DNA from: an uncultured Arenimonas sp.
GTDB lineage: Bacteria; Pseudomonadota; Gammaproteobacteria; Xanthomonadales; Xanthomonadaceae
Assembly: GCA_946480565.1 (NCBI GenBank)
Contig: CAMLKR010000002.1
Location: 1-64,000, forward strand
Length of the DNA stretch: 64,000 nucleotides
Direction: 5' to 3'
Shown in pieces: positions 52,334 to 61,548 of this stretch (position 1 is its first letter; every line of letters starts with the position of its first letter). Both the position numbers and the translations under genes were made by a program. The notes under the pieces were generated by a model, which worked only from the letters and a program-made list of their open reading frames with translations, had not been told where the DNA came from and did not search any database.

Positions 52334-52729
52334 TCAGCCGATGAATGAACGCACCAGCAGCCCGCCCGCGACGATCACAACGATGAACAGCAGGGCCATG
52401 CGGATGCGCGAGACGCGCGCCATCGGCCCGGCCGCGGCCGGCTCGCGGAAGCTGAGGGTCTCCGGCAGGTAGGAATTGTCGCGGGTGGCTTCGAGCAGGC
52501 CGGCGGCGTGCAGGATCTCCCGCGCGCGCTTGAAGTCGTCCGGCCGGATCACCCACAGCGCCGGCTGCTGGCTGGGGTCGTGGTGCTTGTTGCTGTAGCT
52601 GAACTCGCGCCGGCTGACGCCCTTCCAGCTGCGGCCGCCGGTGATCTTGGTGGTGATGCCGGCCTCGTTGAGCAGACGCTCGACGTTCTCGACGTTCTCC
52701 AGCCGCACCGAGGTGAAGACCTGGCGCAT
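52334..52729 (-). CDS. DUF2007 domain protein with C-terminal membrane helix
   Basis: A 131-residue protein. The ATG at 52729 shares its A with the tesB stop (TGATG). The N-terminal domain, MRQVFTSVRLENVENVERLLNEAGITTKITGGRS, is DUF2007-like, a signal-transducing type of small alpha-beta domain also related to PII-like folds. The middle reads LWVIRPDDFKRAREILHAAGL, and the C-terminus ends in a membrane helix (RMALLFIVVIVAGGLLVRSFIG). It is translated after tesB. In Xanthomonas similar proteins have been annotated as pathogenicity-like; the function is unknown. Confidence 0.78.
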   Translation of the reverse strand: MRQVFTSVRLENVENVERLLNEAGITTKITGGRSWKGVSRREFSYSNKHHDPSQQPALWVIRPDDFKRAREILHAAGLLEATRDNSYLPETLSFREPAAAGPMARVSRIRMALLFIVVIVAGGLLVRSFIG

Positions 52730-53610
52730 CAGCGTGCCTCCGGGCTTTCGGGCAGGACGCGGATCAGGCCTTCCTGCGCGGTGGAGGCCACCAGCTTGCC
52801 GTCGCGGGTGTAGATCATGCCGCGCGACAGGCCGCGCGCGCCCTGGGCGCTGGGGCTGTCGAGCGAATACAGCAGCCAATCATCGGCGCGGAAGGGGCGG
52901 TGGAACCACATCGCGTGGTCCAGCGAGGCCATCTGCACGTTCGGCTGGTAGTAGCTGATGCCATGCGGGAAGGTCGCCGTGCCCAGCAGGTGGAAGTCGG
53001 AGGCGTAGGCCAGCAGCGCCTGGTGCAGCACCGGTGAATCGCCGACCTCGCCGGTCAGGCGGAACCACACCTGCTGGAAAGGCGGGCGCTTGGGCGGCCG
53101 CACCTCGTCGCGCGGATAGACCGGGCGGATCTCGAACGGCCCCATGCGCGACAGCCAGCGCTGGGCCTTGGCCGGCAGCTGGGCCAGCTGCTCGGGCGAG
53201 GGCGCCGGCACCGGCTCGATGTCCTCCGGGCGCGGCACTTCCGGCATGGACAGCTGGTGCTCGTTGCCCGGCTCGGATTCCTGGAACGATGACGCGAACA
53301 CGAAGATCGGCTTGCCGTGCTGGATCGCGGTGACGCGCCGCACCGAGAAGCTGTTGCCGTCGCGCGAGCGGTCCACGTCGTAGACGATCGGATGCTCGAC
53401 GTCGCCGGCGCGCAGGAAGTAGGCGTGGATCGAATGCACGTGGCGCGCTTGGTCGACGGTCTGCTGGGCGGCCGACAGCGCCTGGCCCAGCACCTGCCCG
53501 CCGAACACGTACTTGGTGCCGATGTCGCGGCTCTGGCCGCGGAACAGGTTGTCCTCGAGGCGTTCGAGGCGTAGCAGGTCGACCAGTTCGGCGACGACGG
53601 GTGCGGTCAT
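52729..53610 (-). CDS. tesB: Acyl-CoA thioesterase II
   Basis: Hydrolyses medium and long chain acyl-CoA. The protein has 293 residues in a double hot-dog fold. N-terminal block NLFRGQSRDIGTKYVFGGQVLGQALSAAQQTV, then SIHAYFLRAGD, FSVRRVTAIQHGKPIFVFASSFQ; C-terminal LLGTATFPHGISYYQPNVQMASLDHAMWFHRPFRADDWLLYSLDSPSAQGARGLSRGMIY with the catalytic Asp-Ser/Thr-Gln network (DHAMWFH, SPSAQGARG). It agrees in length with E. coli TesB (286). The start lies 50 bp before the amidase stop on the same strand. The DUF2007 gene overlaps its stop by one base. Confidence 0.95.
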   Translation of the reverse strand: MTAPVVAELVDLLRLERLEDNLFRGQSRDIGTKYVFGGQVLGQALSAAQQTVDQARHVHSIHAYFLRAGDVEHPIVYDVDRSRDGNSFSVRRVTAIQHGKPIFVFASSFQESEPGNEHQLSMPEVPRPEDIEPVPAPSPEQLAQLPAKAQRWLSRMGPFEIRPVYPRDEVRPPKRPPFQQVWFRLTGEVGDSPVLHQALLAYASDFHLLGTATFPHGISYYQPNVQMASLDHAMWFHRPFRADDWLLYSLDSPSAQGARGLSRGMIYTRDGKLVASTAQEGLIRVLPESPEAR

Positions 53611-53660
53611 GGGAGCTCCGTGAAGACCGGCGGATTATAGCCGCCGCGCCACGCCGCCGT

Positions 53661-54236
53661 TCAGGGGCGGATGCGTTCCAGCGGCACGGCGTCGAGCACG
53701 CGCGACCAGGGGAAACGCGGGCCCGGGTCGCGCTTGCGGAACACCAGCTGGTGCAGGTTGTCGCTGGACGGCACCCTGCCCTGGTCCAGGTCCTCGTGGC
53801 CGGCGATGAACTCCAGGCTGGGGATGTCCCGGCGCAGGCGCCTGAGCAGGGCCAGCAGCGCGTCCACCTGGGCGTCGGTGTAGGGCTCATCCATCGCCTG
53901 GCGGCGGGAATCGAGCCAATCGGGGTAGCGGCCGGCGTTCACCAGTTCGATGCCGACCGAACGCTCGTTGTAGCCCCTGGTGTGGTGCGCCACCCGTTCC
54001 GGCGCCACGAACACGTGGATGCTGCCGTCGCGGTCGATGTAGTAGTGGCCGCTGTTGCCGGTGCCGCTGTCGTACAGCGGACGTTCGCCGTACTCGCGCG
54101 CCAGGGCCAGGTCGGGCAGCTCGGTGCAGTGGATGACCACCAGGTCGATGTTGGCCAGCGGCCGTGCCTCCAGGCGCTGCTCGTAGGGCAGCGGCCAGGC
54201 GTTGATCTCGGGGTCTGGCGGCAGGTCCGGGCTCAT
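53661..54236 (-). CDS. N-acetylmuramoyl-L-alanine amidase (AmpD/amidase_2 type)
   Basis: Cleaves the bond between muramic acid and the stem peptide in peptidoglycan fragments. The start at 54236 gives 191 residues without a signal peptide, which fits the cytoplasmic AmpD type. Zinc ligands: His in LVVIHCTELPDL, His in FIAGHEDLDQGRVPSSDN and the Asp in that last segment; NSGHYYIDRDGSIHVFVAPERVAHHTRGYNERSVGIELVNAGRYP is the family core. AmpD recycles 1,6-anhydromuropeptides, in keeping with MltD and MltG in this window; a role in beta-lactamase control is known in other species. The frame is open further upstream but not conserved. Confidence 0.88.
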   Translation of the reverse strand: MSPDLPPDPEINAWPLPYEQRLEARPLANIDLVVIHCTELPDLALAREYGERPLYDSGTGNSGHYYIDRDGSIHVFVAPERVAHHTRGYNERSVGIELVNAGRYPDWLDSRRQAMDEPYTDAQVDALLALLRRLRRDIPSLEFIAGHEDLDQGRVPSSDNLHQLVFRKRDPGPRFPWSRVLDAVPLERIRP

Positions 54237-54275
54237 GGCCCATGCTAACATCCGCGGCCATTCCGGAGCCTTCCG

Positions 54276-54776
54276 ATGCCCTTTCCCGCCGACTCCGCGC
54301 TCGGTGCCCTGATGGCCACGCTGCCGCGCCCCGGGCGGGTGCAGTGGATCGGCCTGCGACCCGCCCGCGACGTCGCCATGCGCGAGGTGGCCAGCGTCGA
54401 AGCGGTCGCCGGCCGCGGCCTGCTGGGCGACCGCTACGCCAGCGGCAGCGGCAAGCGCGGCATCACCCTGATTCAGGCCGAACACCTGCCGGTGATCGCG
54501 GCGCTCGGCGGCCGGGACGCGGTGGATCCCGCGCTGCTTCGCCGCAACATCGTGGTGTCCGGCATCCCCCTGGTCGCGCTCAAGGGCCGGCGTTTCCGCA
54601 TCGGCCAGGCCGTGTTCGAGGGGACCGGCGACTGCGATCCGTGCTCACGCATGGAAACGGCGCTGGGGCCGGGCGGTTACAACGCCATGCGCGGCCACGG
54701 CGGCCTCTGCGCGCGCATCCTGGCGGGCGGACTGGTCTCGGTTGGCGACGCGCTGGTGCCGGAGCCAGTGGAATGA
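54276..54776 (+). CDS. MOSC domain protein
   Basis: A 166-residue protein of the MOSC domain family, found as sulfur carriers or in molybdenum cofactor sulfurases and in YiiM-like reductases. Visible blocks: [93 protein letters not shown] with the conserved Cys residues, and [19 protein letters not shown]. The substrate is unknown. It begins 39 bp from the amidase start and overlaps the hydrolase gene by 4 bp (ATGA). Confidence 0.9.
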   Translation: MPFPADSALGALMATLPRPGRVQWIGLRPARDVAMREVASVEAVAGRGLLGDRYASGSGKRGITLIQAEHLPVIAALGGRDAVDPALLRRNIVVSGIPLVALKGRRFRIGQAVFEGTGDCDPCSRMETALGPGGYNAMRGHGGLCARILAGGLVSVGDALVPEPVE

Positions 54777-55291
54777 GCGGGCACGTCATCATTTCCCACG
54801 GCCTCGAGAGTGGCCCGGAGGCCACCAAGGCGGCCGCGCTCGCGCGCGTCGCCGGCCAGCTGGGATGGACCCACGAACGCCCCGACTACCGCGACCTCGA
54901 CGTGATCGGCCCGCTGGGCGACGTCGGCGCCCGCATCCTGCGCCTGGGCGCCCGCGCCCACGCCACGACCCGCCGGCCGCTGGTGCTGGCCGGTTCCAGC
55001 ATGGGCGCCTACATCTCGGCGCATGTTTCGCGCGAAGTGCCGGTGGCCGGCCTGTTCCTGATGGCGCCGCCGGTCGCGCTGGACACCACGCCGCGTTACC
55101 TCAAGGCCGCGATGGTGCCCACGCGCATCGTGCACGGCTGGGAGGACGAGCTGATCCCCGCACTGGATGTGGTGCGCTGGGCCCAGCGCCGCCAGGACAC
55201 CCTGGTGCTGGTGCCCGACAGCCATCGGCTGGCCGCGCACGTCGAGTTCTGCGCCGAGGAATTCGGCCGCTTCCTGCAGATGCTGGCCTGA
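54773..55291 (+). CDS. Small alpha/beta hydrolase (YqiA/RBBP9-like)
   Basis: A 172-residue alpha/beta hydrolase. [32 protein letters not shown] is the N-terminal strand and oxyanion region; the nucleophile Ser is in [18 protein letters not shown]. The acid is probably Asp in [13 protein letters not shown] and the base His in [18 protein letters not shown]. It lacks a cap domain. The substrate is unknown. ATG overlaps the MOSC stop, and the stop overlaps rlmKL by one base (TGATG). Reading from 54242 is open but not conserved. Confidence 0.88.
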   Translation: MSGHVIISHGLESGPEATKAAALARVAGQLGWTHERPDYRDLDVIGPLGDVGARILRLGARAHATTRRPLVLAGSSMGAYISAHVSREVPVAGLFLMAPPVALDTTPRYLKAAMVPTRIVHGWEDELIPALDVVRWAQRRQDTLVLVPDSHRLAAHVEFCAEEFGRFLQMLA

Positions 55292-57426
55292 TGCGCTTCT
55301 TCGTCGCCTGCGCCAAGGGCCTGGAATACCTGCTGGCCGACGAACTGGTCGCGCTGGGCGCGGCCAGGGCCACGGCCGCGCTCGCCGGCGCCAATGCCGA
55401 GGGCGAGCCGGAGGCGGCCTACCGCGCGGTGATGTTCTCGCGCCTGGCCAGCCGCGTGCTGTGGCCGCTGGCCGAATTCGACTGCGCAAACGAGAACGAC
55501 CTCTACCAGGGCGTGCACGCCATCGACTGGAGCGCGCACCTCGACCCCGAAGGCACGCTGGCGGTGGACGCGCACGTCTCCGGTCCCGCGCTGACCCATG
55601 AACGTTATGCCGCCCAGCGAGTGAAGGACGCGGTGGTCGACCGCCTGCGCGCCGCGCACGGCGTGCGCCCGTCGGTGGATACCGAAAATCCCGACCTGCG
55701 CCTGAGCCTGGTGGTGCGCAAGGGCAGGGCGATCGTCTCGGTGGATATCGGCGGCGGCCCGCTGCACCGGCGGGGCTGGCGCCAGTCGCAGGGCGAGGCG
55801 CCGCTGAAGGAGAACCTGGCCGCCGCGATGCTGCTGCGCGGGGCGTGGCCGAAACTCCATGCCGAAGGCGGCGCATTGCTCGACCCGATGTGCGGCAGCG
55901 GCACGCTGCTGATCGAAGGCGCCCTGATGGCGGCCGACGTGGCGCCCGGCCTGCAGCGCGGGCAGGGTGCGCTTCCGACGCGCTGGCGCGGGTTTGACGA
56001 AGCGCTCTGGAACCGCATTGAACTGGAGGCGCGGCAGCGCGCCGACGCCGGCCGCGCGGCGCTGGAGCCGGTGTTCTTCGGCGCCGACCTGGATCCTGCC
56101 GCCCTGCACGCGGCCCAGGCGAACGCCGACCGCGCCGGCGTCGGCGACCTCATCCGCTTCGACCGTGCGCCGGTGTCGGCGCTGAAGGCACCGGGACCGG
56201 CACGCGGGCTGGTCGCCTGCAACCCGCCCTACGACGCGCGCCTCGCCGCCGATCCGGCCCTGTACCGCGAACTGGGCGATGCCCTGCGCCGCGCCGTGCC
56301 GGACTGGCGCGCGGTGCTGCTCTGCGGTTCGGACGACCTGGGCCAGGCCACCGGCCTGCGGGCCGCCAAGCGCTATGCCTTCTTCAACGGCGCGCTCGAA
56401 TGTTCGCTGCTGCTCTGCGATCCGGTACAGCCGCCGGCGCGCGAGCCGCGCGAGGCGCGGCCGCTGTCGGAAGGCGCGCAGATGGTCGCCAACCGCCTGC
56501 GCAAGAACCTCAAACGATTCAAGTCCTGGCGCGAACGCGAGGGCGTCACCTGCTACCGCGTCTACGACGCCGACCTGCCGGAATATTCCGCGGCCATCGA
56601 TCTCTACCGCGAAGACGGCGGCGAGCTGCGCGAGTTCGTGCACGTGCAGGAGTACGAGGCGCCGTCCAGCATCCCCGAAGCCGATACCCGGCGCCGCTTC
56701 GGCGAGCTTCTGGATGCGGCGCGCGAGGTGTTCGCGGTGCCGCCGGCGCAGTTCTCGATCAAGACCCGCGCCCGCGGCAAGGGCGGCAGCAAGTACGGAA
56801 AGATGGACCGGCGCGGCGAGTTCTTCACCGTGCGCGAGGGCGGGGCGCGGCTGCAGGTTAACCTGTTCGACTATCTCGACACCGGCCTGTTCCTCGACCA
56901 TCGCCCGGTGCGGTTGCGCATCGGCCGCGAGTCGGCCGGCAAGCGTTTGCTCAACCTGTTCGCCTACACCGGCGCCGCCAGCGTGCACGCGGCGGTCGGC
57001 GGCGCGGCCGAGACCACCAGTGTCGACCTGTCCGGCACCTACCTGGAATGGGCCGGGCGCAACCTCGCGCTCAACGGCGCCACCGGCCGCCAGCACCGCC
57101 TGGTGCAGGCCGATGCGATGGCCTGGCTGCAGGCGGACCGCGGCCAGTACGACCTGGTGTTCTGCGACCCGCCGACCTTCTCGAATTCCGCGCGGGCGGA
57201 GGACTTCGACACCCAGCGCGACCACGTGCGCCTGCTGCGCGCGGCGGTGGCCCGGCTGGCGCCGGGCGGACTGCTGCTGTTCTCGAACAACTTCCGGCGC
57301 TTCCGGCTGGACGAGGCCGCGATCGCCGAATTCGCGACCTGCGTCGAAATCAGCCCGCGCACCATCGACCCGGACTTCGAGCGCAACCCGCGCATCCACC
57401 GCTGCTGGGAACTGCGGCGGGACTGA
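55291..57426 (+). CDS. rlmL: Bifunctional 23S rRNA methyltransferase RlmKL
   Basis: Fusion enzyme of 711 residues that makes m2G2445 (RlmL half) and m7G2069 (RlmK half) in 23S rRNA. The ATG at 55291 starts [29 protein letters not shown] domain covers about 45-155, and the RlmL methyltransferase has [25 protein letters not shown] and the catalytic NPPYDARLA. The second half has [71 protein letters not shown] and [10 protein letters not shown]. Length and order agree with E. coli RlmKL (702). The start overlaps the hydrolase gene stop. Confidence 0.95.
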   Translation: MRFFVACAKGLEYLLADELVALGAARATAALAGANAEGEPEAAYRAVMFSRLASRVLWPLAEFDCANENDLYQGVHAIDWSAHLDPEGTLAVDAHVSGPALTHERYAAQRVKDAVVDRLRAAHGVRPSVDTENPDLRLSLVVRKGRAIVSVDIGGGPLHRRGWRQSQGEAPLKENLAAAMLLRGAWPKLHAEGGALLDPMCGSGTLLIEGALMAADVAPGLQRGQGALPTRWRGFDEALWNRIELEARQRADAGRAALEPVFFGADLDPAALHAAQANADRAGVGDLIRFDRAPVSALKAPGPARGLVACNPPYDARLAADPALYRELGDALRRAVPDWRAVLLCGSDDLGQATGLRAAKRYAFFNGALECSLLLCDPVQPPAREPREARPLSEGAQMVANRLRKNLKRFKSWREREGVTCYRVYDADLPEYSAAIDLYREDGGELREFVHVQEYEAPSSIPEADTRRRFGELLDAAREVFAVPPAQFSIKTRARGKGGSKYGKMDRRGEFFTVREGGARLQVNLFDYLDTGLFLDHRPVRLRIGRESAGKRLLNLFAYTGAASVHAAVGGAAETTSVDLSGTYLEWAGRNLALNGATGRQHRLVQADAMAWLQADRGQYDLVFCDPPTFSNSARAEDFDTQRDHVRLLRAAVARLAPGGLLLFSNNFRRFRLDEAAIAEFATCVEISPRTIDPDFERNPRIHRCWELRRD

Positions 57427-57435
57427 GCGCTGGCT

Positions 57436-57858
57436 TCAGTCGGAAACCGTCGCCGACACCGGCCCCTGCTTGCCGGTCGTGGCCTTGCGGTAGGCCTCGG
57501 CATCGATCAGCTCGACGCGCTCGATCCGGCAGCTCATGCGGCCCGTGCGGACGGCTTCCCCCGGATTGCCGCAGACCCGGCCGCCGACCGGATCGCCCTT
57601 GAACCGGATCACCGATCCGTGGCCCAGCGCCGTGCAGTGTTCCGACAGATGCACGCGGTACTTGCGTCGCCCGGCGTCCACCAGCAGTTCGTCGCCGGAT
57701 ACGTAGTCCCAGGTGCGGGCCATGGACGGGTCCAGGCAGTCCGCGCCGCGCAGGGCACCACGCGGGGCGGGCGCGACATCCGCGGCCGCCACGATCGGCG
57801 ACGCCAGTGCCAGAAGGCTGAACAGAGCGGGGAAGACATGCACGGCAGCGGACCTCAT
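57436..57858 (-). CDS. DUF6491-like secreted protein
   Basis: A 140-residue exported protein. The start at 57858 gives a signal peptide (VHVFPALFSLLALASPIVAAADV). The mature part has DCLDPSMARTWDYVSGDELLVDAGRRKYRVHLSEHC, VIRFKGDPVGGRVCGNPGEAVRTGRMSCRIERVELIDAEAYRKA. The pattern with four Cys and the recurrent phrases agrees with the DUF6491 family of Xanthomonadaceae as I recall it. The function is unknown. It converges on rlmKL with 9 bp between and is divergent from a methyltransferase gene. Confidence 0.75.
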   Translation of the reverse strand: MRSAAVHVFPALFSLLALASPIVAAADVAPAPRGALRGADCLDPSMARTWDYVSGDELLVDAGRRKYRVHLSEHCTALGHGSVIRFKGDPVGGRVCGNPGEAVRTGRMSCRIERVELIDAEAYRKATTGKQGPVSATVSD

Positions 57859-57935
57859 CGGCGGGACGGGGCGCCAGTCTTGCGCCGCCGGGCTTAACCC
57901 GCGCGAAACGTCGCCGGGGGCATTATGCTGTGGCC

Positions 57936-58565
57936 ATGAACCGCAGCAGCCACAACGCATTGACCCTGGGCTGGACCTTCTTCCGCCAATGGTTGAAGAA
58001 CCCGCTGGGCGTCGCCGCCATCTCGCCATCCAGCCCGCAGCTGGCGCGGCAGATGATGTCCGAACTGCCGCGCGGCGCCCGGCGCGTGATCGAGCTGGGC
58101 GGCGGCACCGGCGTTTTCACCCAGGCCCTGCTCGACCACGGCATCGCGCCGGCGGACCTGCTGGTGCTCGAACTCAACGAAGAACTGCACCAGCACCTGC
58201 AGCGGCATTTCCCGAACGTGCAGGTCGCCTGCGCCGACGCCCGCGACCTGGCCGAGGTGGCGCTGGCCCGCGGCTTCGGGCCGGACGCGCCGGCCGACGC
58301 GGTGATCTCCGGGCTGGGGCTGCTCTCGATGCCCAAGGCCACGCAGCAGGCCATCCTGGGTGCGGCCTTCGACGCGATGCAGCCCCAGGGCCGCTTCGTG
58401 CAGTTCACCTACGGGCCGGCCAATCCGGTCGCGCGCGAGGTGATCGAGGCGCTGGACCTCAACGCGCGCCGCGGCAGCTTCACCTGGTGGAACGTGCCGC
58501 CGGCGACGGTCTATGTCTATTCCCGGCGCGTCTCCCGGGCCATCGCGCCGCGATCGATGCGCTGA
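57936..58565 (+). CDS. SAM-dependent methyltransferase (PmtA-like)
   Basis: A 209-residue methyltransferase similar to phospholipid N-methyltransferases. TLGWTFFRQWLKNPLGVAAISPSSPQLARQMMSEL is a typical N-terminal membrane-surface helix of that group, followed by the SAM site RRVIELGGGTGVFTQALLD, an acidic ELNEELHQHL and a DAVISGLGLLSMPKA motif. Its substrate may be phosphatidylethanolamine or rRNA-like molecules; the sequence cannot decide. Either the GTG at 57930 or the ATG at 57936 could be the start. A TATGCT at 57924-57929 would put transcription at about 57936, so a leaderless start is possible. A hairpin terminator follows. Confidence 0.82.
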   Translation: MNRSSHNALTLGWTFFRQWLKNPLGVAAISPSSPQLARQMMSELPRGARRVIELGGGTGVFTQALLDHGIAPADLLVLELNEELHQHLQRHFPNVQVACADARDLAEVALARGFGPDAPADAVISGLGLLSMPKATQQAILGAAFDAMQPQGRFVQFTYGPANPVAREVIEALDLNARRGSFTWWNVPPATVYVYSRRVSRAIAPRSMR

Positions 58566-58592
58566 GCCCGGACCGGGCCGGACGCCGGAAGG

Positions 58593-58625
58593 AAAAAGGC
58601 GCCCCGCGGGGCGCCTTTCGTTTTC
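58593..58625. terminator. Palindromic terminator between methyltransferase and polyamine-binding genes
   Basis: AAAGGCGCCCCG / CGGGGCGCCTTT, a 24-bp perfect palindrome at 58595-58618, preceded by AA and followed by CGTTTTCC. It separates convergent genes and can act in both directions. Confidence 0.85.
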
Positions 58626-58639
58626 CGGCCGCGGCGGGT

Positions 58640-59797
58640 TCAGCGCCCGGTCTTGATCGTGGTCCAGGCGCGCACGCGCTCGCGGGTCACCTCGGGTGGG
58701 AACGTGGCCGGATCGACCAGCTTGGCCATCACCTCGGCAGGCGGATAGATCGCCGGGTCGCCGGAGATCTCCGGGTCCACCAGCGGCGTCGCTGCCGTGT
58801 TCGGGCTGGCGTAGGCCACGTAATTGGTGATGCCGGCGGCGACTTCGGGCTGCAACAGGTAGTTGATGAAGGCGTGGGCGTTGTCGGCGTGCGGCGCGTC
58901 CTTCGGGATCGCGATCAGGTCGAACCAGCGCACCGCGCCTTCCTTCGGGATCACGTAGGCGATCTCCATGCCGTTCTGCGCCTCTTCTGCGCGGTCGCTG
59001 GCCATGAACACGTCGCCCGAATAGCCCATGGCCAGGCAGAGGTCGCCATTGGCCAGGTCGTCGATGTACTTGGACGAATTGAAGTAGCGGATGTGCGGCC
59101 GGATCCTGGCGTAGGCATCGACCACCACCTGGGTCTCGTCGCCGCCGGTGGCATTGGGGTCGCGGCCGGCGTGGATCAGGGCGGCCGCGAACGCTTCCTG
59201 CTCGTCGTCGAGCACGCTGATGCCGCAGGCCGCCAGCTTTTCCGCGTTGGCGGGGTCGAACAGCAGGTCCCAGGAGTCCAGCGCCACGTCCTCGCCCAGC
59301 GCTTCCTTCACTTTCGCGACGTTGATGCCCAGGCCGGTGGTGCCCCACATGTAGGGCACGGTGTGGGCATTGCCCGGGTCCACGTCCTCGAGCGCCTTGA
59401 GCAGGTTCGGGTCCAGGTTGCCGAGGTTGCCCAGCCGGGACCTGTCCAGCGGCGCATACACGCCGGCGACGACATGGCGCTGCGCGAACGGGCGCGCCGA
59501 GGGGAAGACCACGTCGTAGCCGGACGCGCCGGCCAGCAGCTTGGCCTCGAGCATCTCGTTGGCGTCGTAGACGTCGTAGACCACCTTGATGCCGGTCGCC
59601 TTCTCGAAGTTCTCCAGCGTGTCCTCGGCGACGTAGTCGGACCAGTTGTAGACGTAGACGACCTTCTCGCCGCCGGTGGCGGCATCGGCCTTGGCGTGGG
59701 CCGCGGCATCGCCGGCGGGTTCGGAAGGTTTGCCGCAGGCGGCCAGCAGCAGGGCGGAGGCGAGCAGGCTCGCGCGCAGCGAGAGGGTCGGGCTCAT
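58640..59797 (-). CDS. Periplasmic polyamine-binding lipoprotein (PotD/PotF type)
   Basis: Substrate-binding protein of a spermidine/putrescine ABC transporter, 385 residues. Signal II peptide with lipobox LLAACGK; then EKVVYVYNWSDYVAEDTLENFEKATGIKVVYDVYDANEMLEAKLLAGASGYDVVFPSARPFAQR with the polyamine-site Trp/Tyr residues; MWGTTGLGINVAKV; YFNSSKYIDDLANGDLCLAMGYSGDVFMA; WFDLIAIPKDAPHADNAHAFINYLLQPEVAAGITNYVAYASPN. It resembles PotF more than PotD. No permease or ATPase genes lie next to it, so its partners are elsewhere. It converges on the methyltransferase. Confidence 0.92.
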   Translation of the reverse strand: MSPTLSLRASLLASALLLAACGKPSEPAGDAAAHAKADAATGGEKVVYVYNWSDYVAEDTLENFEKATGIKVVYDVYDANEMLEAKLLAGASGYDVVFPSARPFAQRHVVAGVYAPLDRSRLGNLGNLDPNLLKALEDVDPGNAHTVPYMWGTTGLGINVAKVKEALGEDVALDSWDLLFDPANAEKLAACGISVLDDEQEAFAAALIHAGRDPNATGGDETQVVVDAYARIRPHIRYFNSSKYIDDLANGDLCLAMGYSGDVFMASDRAEEAQNGMEIAYVIPKEGAVRWFDLIAIPKDAPHADNAHAFINYLLQPEVAAGITNYVAYASPNTAATPLVDPEISGDPAIYPPAEVMAKLVDPATFPPEVTRERVRAWTTIKTGR

Positions 59798-59874
59798 GGC
59801 GTGCTCCTGGGTAAGGGGCTGCCATGTTCGGCGCCGCTCCCGGGGCTGTCAAACCGGGGGCGGGCACGCGCCGA

Positions 59875-60495
59875 TCAGCGGGCGCCGGGCCAGTCGCCGG
59901 CCAGCAGCCCCATCAGCACGCTGTCCTGCAGTTCGCCGGCGACGCGCCAGCGCTGCCGCAGATAACCTTCGCGGCGGAAGCCCAGCGCCTCGAGCGTGCG
60001 CAGGGAGGCCTGGTTGCGCGGGTCCACGTCGGCCTCGATGCGGCGCAGGTCGAGCGCGCCGAAGGCGTGGTCGAACAGCACGGTCAGCGCCTCGCGGGCG
60101 TATCGACGGCCCCAGTGTTCTCGCGCCAGGGCGAAGCCCAGTTCTGCCCGGCCCTGGGCGTGGTCGATGCCGTAGAGCGTGGCCGTGCCGACGATGCGGT
60201 CGTCGCCGCGCAGGGCGATGCCCCACTGGAACAGGTTGCCCCGGTCGAAGCCGGACTGGATGGCCTCGAGGTAGATCGCGGCCTCGTCGCGGTCCGGCCA
60301 GGCGGGATGGCTCCAGAAGCGGGTCACGTCGCTGTCGGAGAACACGCGGTACAGGTCGTCCAGGTCCCCTGCCTCAAGCCAGCGCAGCCGCAGCCGCGGC
60401 GCCGCCAGGGTCGGCAGGCGTTCGCCGCCGGCCGGTGACGGTGGGGCCAGGTCGGTGCGGCGGCGGCGCAGGTGGGAAACCGTGTCCAGGGCCAT
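59875..60495 (-). CDS. GNAT family N-acetyltransferase (RimJ/RimL type)
   Basis: A 206-residue GNAT domain protein. RLPTLAAPRLRLRWLEAGDLDDLYRVFSDSDVTRFWSHPAWPDRDEA is a typical RimJ/L start; acetyl-CoA binding by LGFALAREHWGRRYAREALTVLFDHAFGALDLRRIEADVDPRNQASLRTLEALGFRREGYLRQ with the RxxGxA-like variant GRRYAR. The substrate (ribosomal protein N-terminus or small molecule) is unknown. The start at 60495 is taken; an ATG at 60504 would add three residues. It is divergent from the first pirin gene, with a 175-bp spacer that holds the palindrome at 60577-60591. Confidence 0.88.
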   Translation of the reverse strand: MALDTVSHLRRRRTDLAPPSPAGGERLPTLAAPRLRLRWLEAGDLDDLYRVFSDSDVTRFWSHPAWPDRDEAAIYLEAIQSGFDRGNLFQWGIALRGDDRIVGTATLYGIDHAQGRAELGFALAREHWGRRYAREALTVLFDHAFGALDLRRIEADVDPRNQASLRTLEALGFRREGYLRQRWRVAGELQDSVLMGLLAGDWPGAR

Positions 60496-60576
60496 GGCGA
60501 TGATCGGCGGAGGTCTCCCTTCAAAACGGCAAACCGGGCCGCCACCGGCCTGCGCTGGCGCCGCCGCGGGCCGCGT

Positions 60577-60591
60577 GCAACCCTGCGTTGC
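60577..60591. promoter_or_regulatory. Palindrome GCAAC-N5-GTTGC upstream of pirin gene 1 (putative operator)
   Basis: GCAACCCTGCGTTGC, 79 bp before the pirin ATG at 60671 and 81 bp from the divergent GNAT start. The same palindrome with one centre base changed lies upstream of the second pirin gene (62933-62947). Two copies before two related genes suggest a shared regulator, for example of LysR type. Confidence 0.6.
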
Positions 60592-60670
60592 GGGCTCGGC
60601 GCTGTGGTTCCGGCGGCGAGCCCCTAACTTGGGGCCATGGCGCCAACGCGCCGCCCACCAGGAGACCAGC

Positions 60671-61519
60671 ATGTCCACCGCGATCCGCCCCGTGATCCGC
60701 AAGCTGCGCGGCCAGGCCGCTAGCGATGGCGCCGGCGTGCGCCTGACCCGCGTGATCGGCTCGCCGCAGCTACCCGACCTCGATCCCTTCCTGATGCTCG
60801 ACGAATTCGGCACCGACCGGCCCGAGGACTACCTGGCCGGTTTCCCGTCGCATCCGCACCGCGGCTTCGAGACGGTGACCTACATGCTCGACGGCCGCAT
60901 GCGCCACAAGGACAACCACGGCAACGAAGGCGTGCTGGTGCCCGGCAGCGTCCAGTGGATGACCGCCGGCCGCGGCATCGTGCACTCGGAGATGCCCGAG
61001 CAGGAGGAGGGCCGCATGCGCGGTTTCCAGCTGTGGGTGAACCTGCCATCGGCACAGAAGATGACCGCGCCGAAGTACCAGGAGTACGGCCCCGAACGTT
61101 TTCCCGAAACCCAGGCCGGCCCGGGCGTGCGTGCCAAGGTGATCGCCGGCCGCGTCGGCGACGTGGTCGGCCCGATCATGCAGCCGGCCACGGACCCGAC
61201 CTATCTGGACCTGGCCGTGGACGCCGGTGCCCGCTTCGAACATCCGCTGCCGGAGGGCTACACGGCCTTCGCCTATGTCTACGAAGGTGGCGTGCGCTTC
61301 GGCGAGGGGCCGGACGCGGCGACCGTCGTCGCCCAGGAACTGGCGGTGTTCGGTCCCGGCGAGCGGGTGGTGGTCGAGGGCAGGCATTCGGGCACCCGCC
61401 TGATCCTGGTGGCCGGCCGCCCGTTGCGCGAGCCGGTGGCGCGTTACGGCCCCTTCGTGATGAACACCCAGGCCGAACTGCGCCAGGCCTTCGAAGACTT
61501 CCAGGCCGGGCGCTTCTGA
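60671..61519 (+). CDS. Pirin family protein (1)
   Basis: A 282-residue bicupin. The start at 60671 behind GGAGACC gives MSTAIRPVIRKLRGQAASDGAGVRLTRVIGSPQLPDLDPFLMLDEFG. The N-terminal cupin metal site is FPSHPHRGFETVTYMLDG with a further MTAGRGIVHSEMPEQEEGRMRGFQLWVNLP, so the metal ligands (three His and one Glu) are in place. The C-terminal cupin includes FGPGERVVVEGRHSGTRLILVAGRPLREPVARYGPFVMNT. Pirins act as quercetinases or redox-linked regulators. osmC follows 29 bp later, so the two form an operon. An inverted repeat upstream is shared with pirin gene 2. Confidence 0.93.
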   Translation: MSTAIRPVIRKLRGQAASDGAGVRLTRVIGSPQLPDLDPFLMLDEFGTDRPEDYLAGFPSHPHRGFETVTYMLDGRMRHKDNHGNEGVLVPGSVQWMTAGRGIVHSEMPEQEEGRMRGFQLWVNLPSAQKMTAPKYQEYGPERFPETQAGPGVRAKVIAGRVGDVVGPIMQPATDPTYLDLAVDAGARFEHPLPEGYTAFAYVYEGGVRFGEGPDAATVVAQELAVFGPGERVVVEGRHSGTRLILVAGRPLREPVARYGPFVMNTQAELRQAFEDFQAGRF

Positions 61520-61548
61520 GCCCGGCCCCCACGCACTCGGAGTACGCC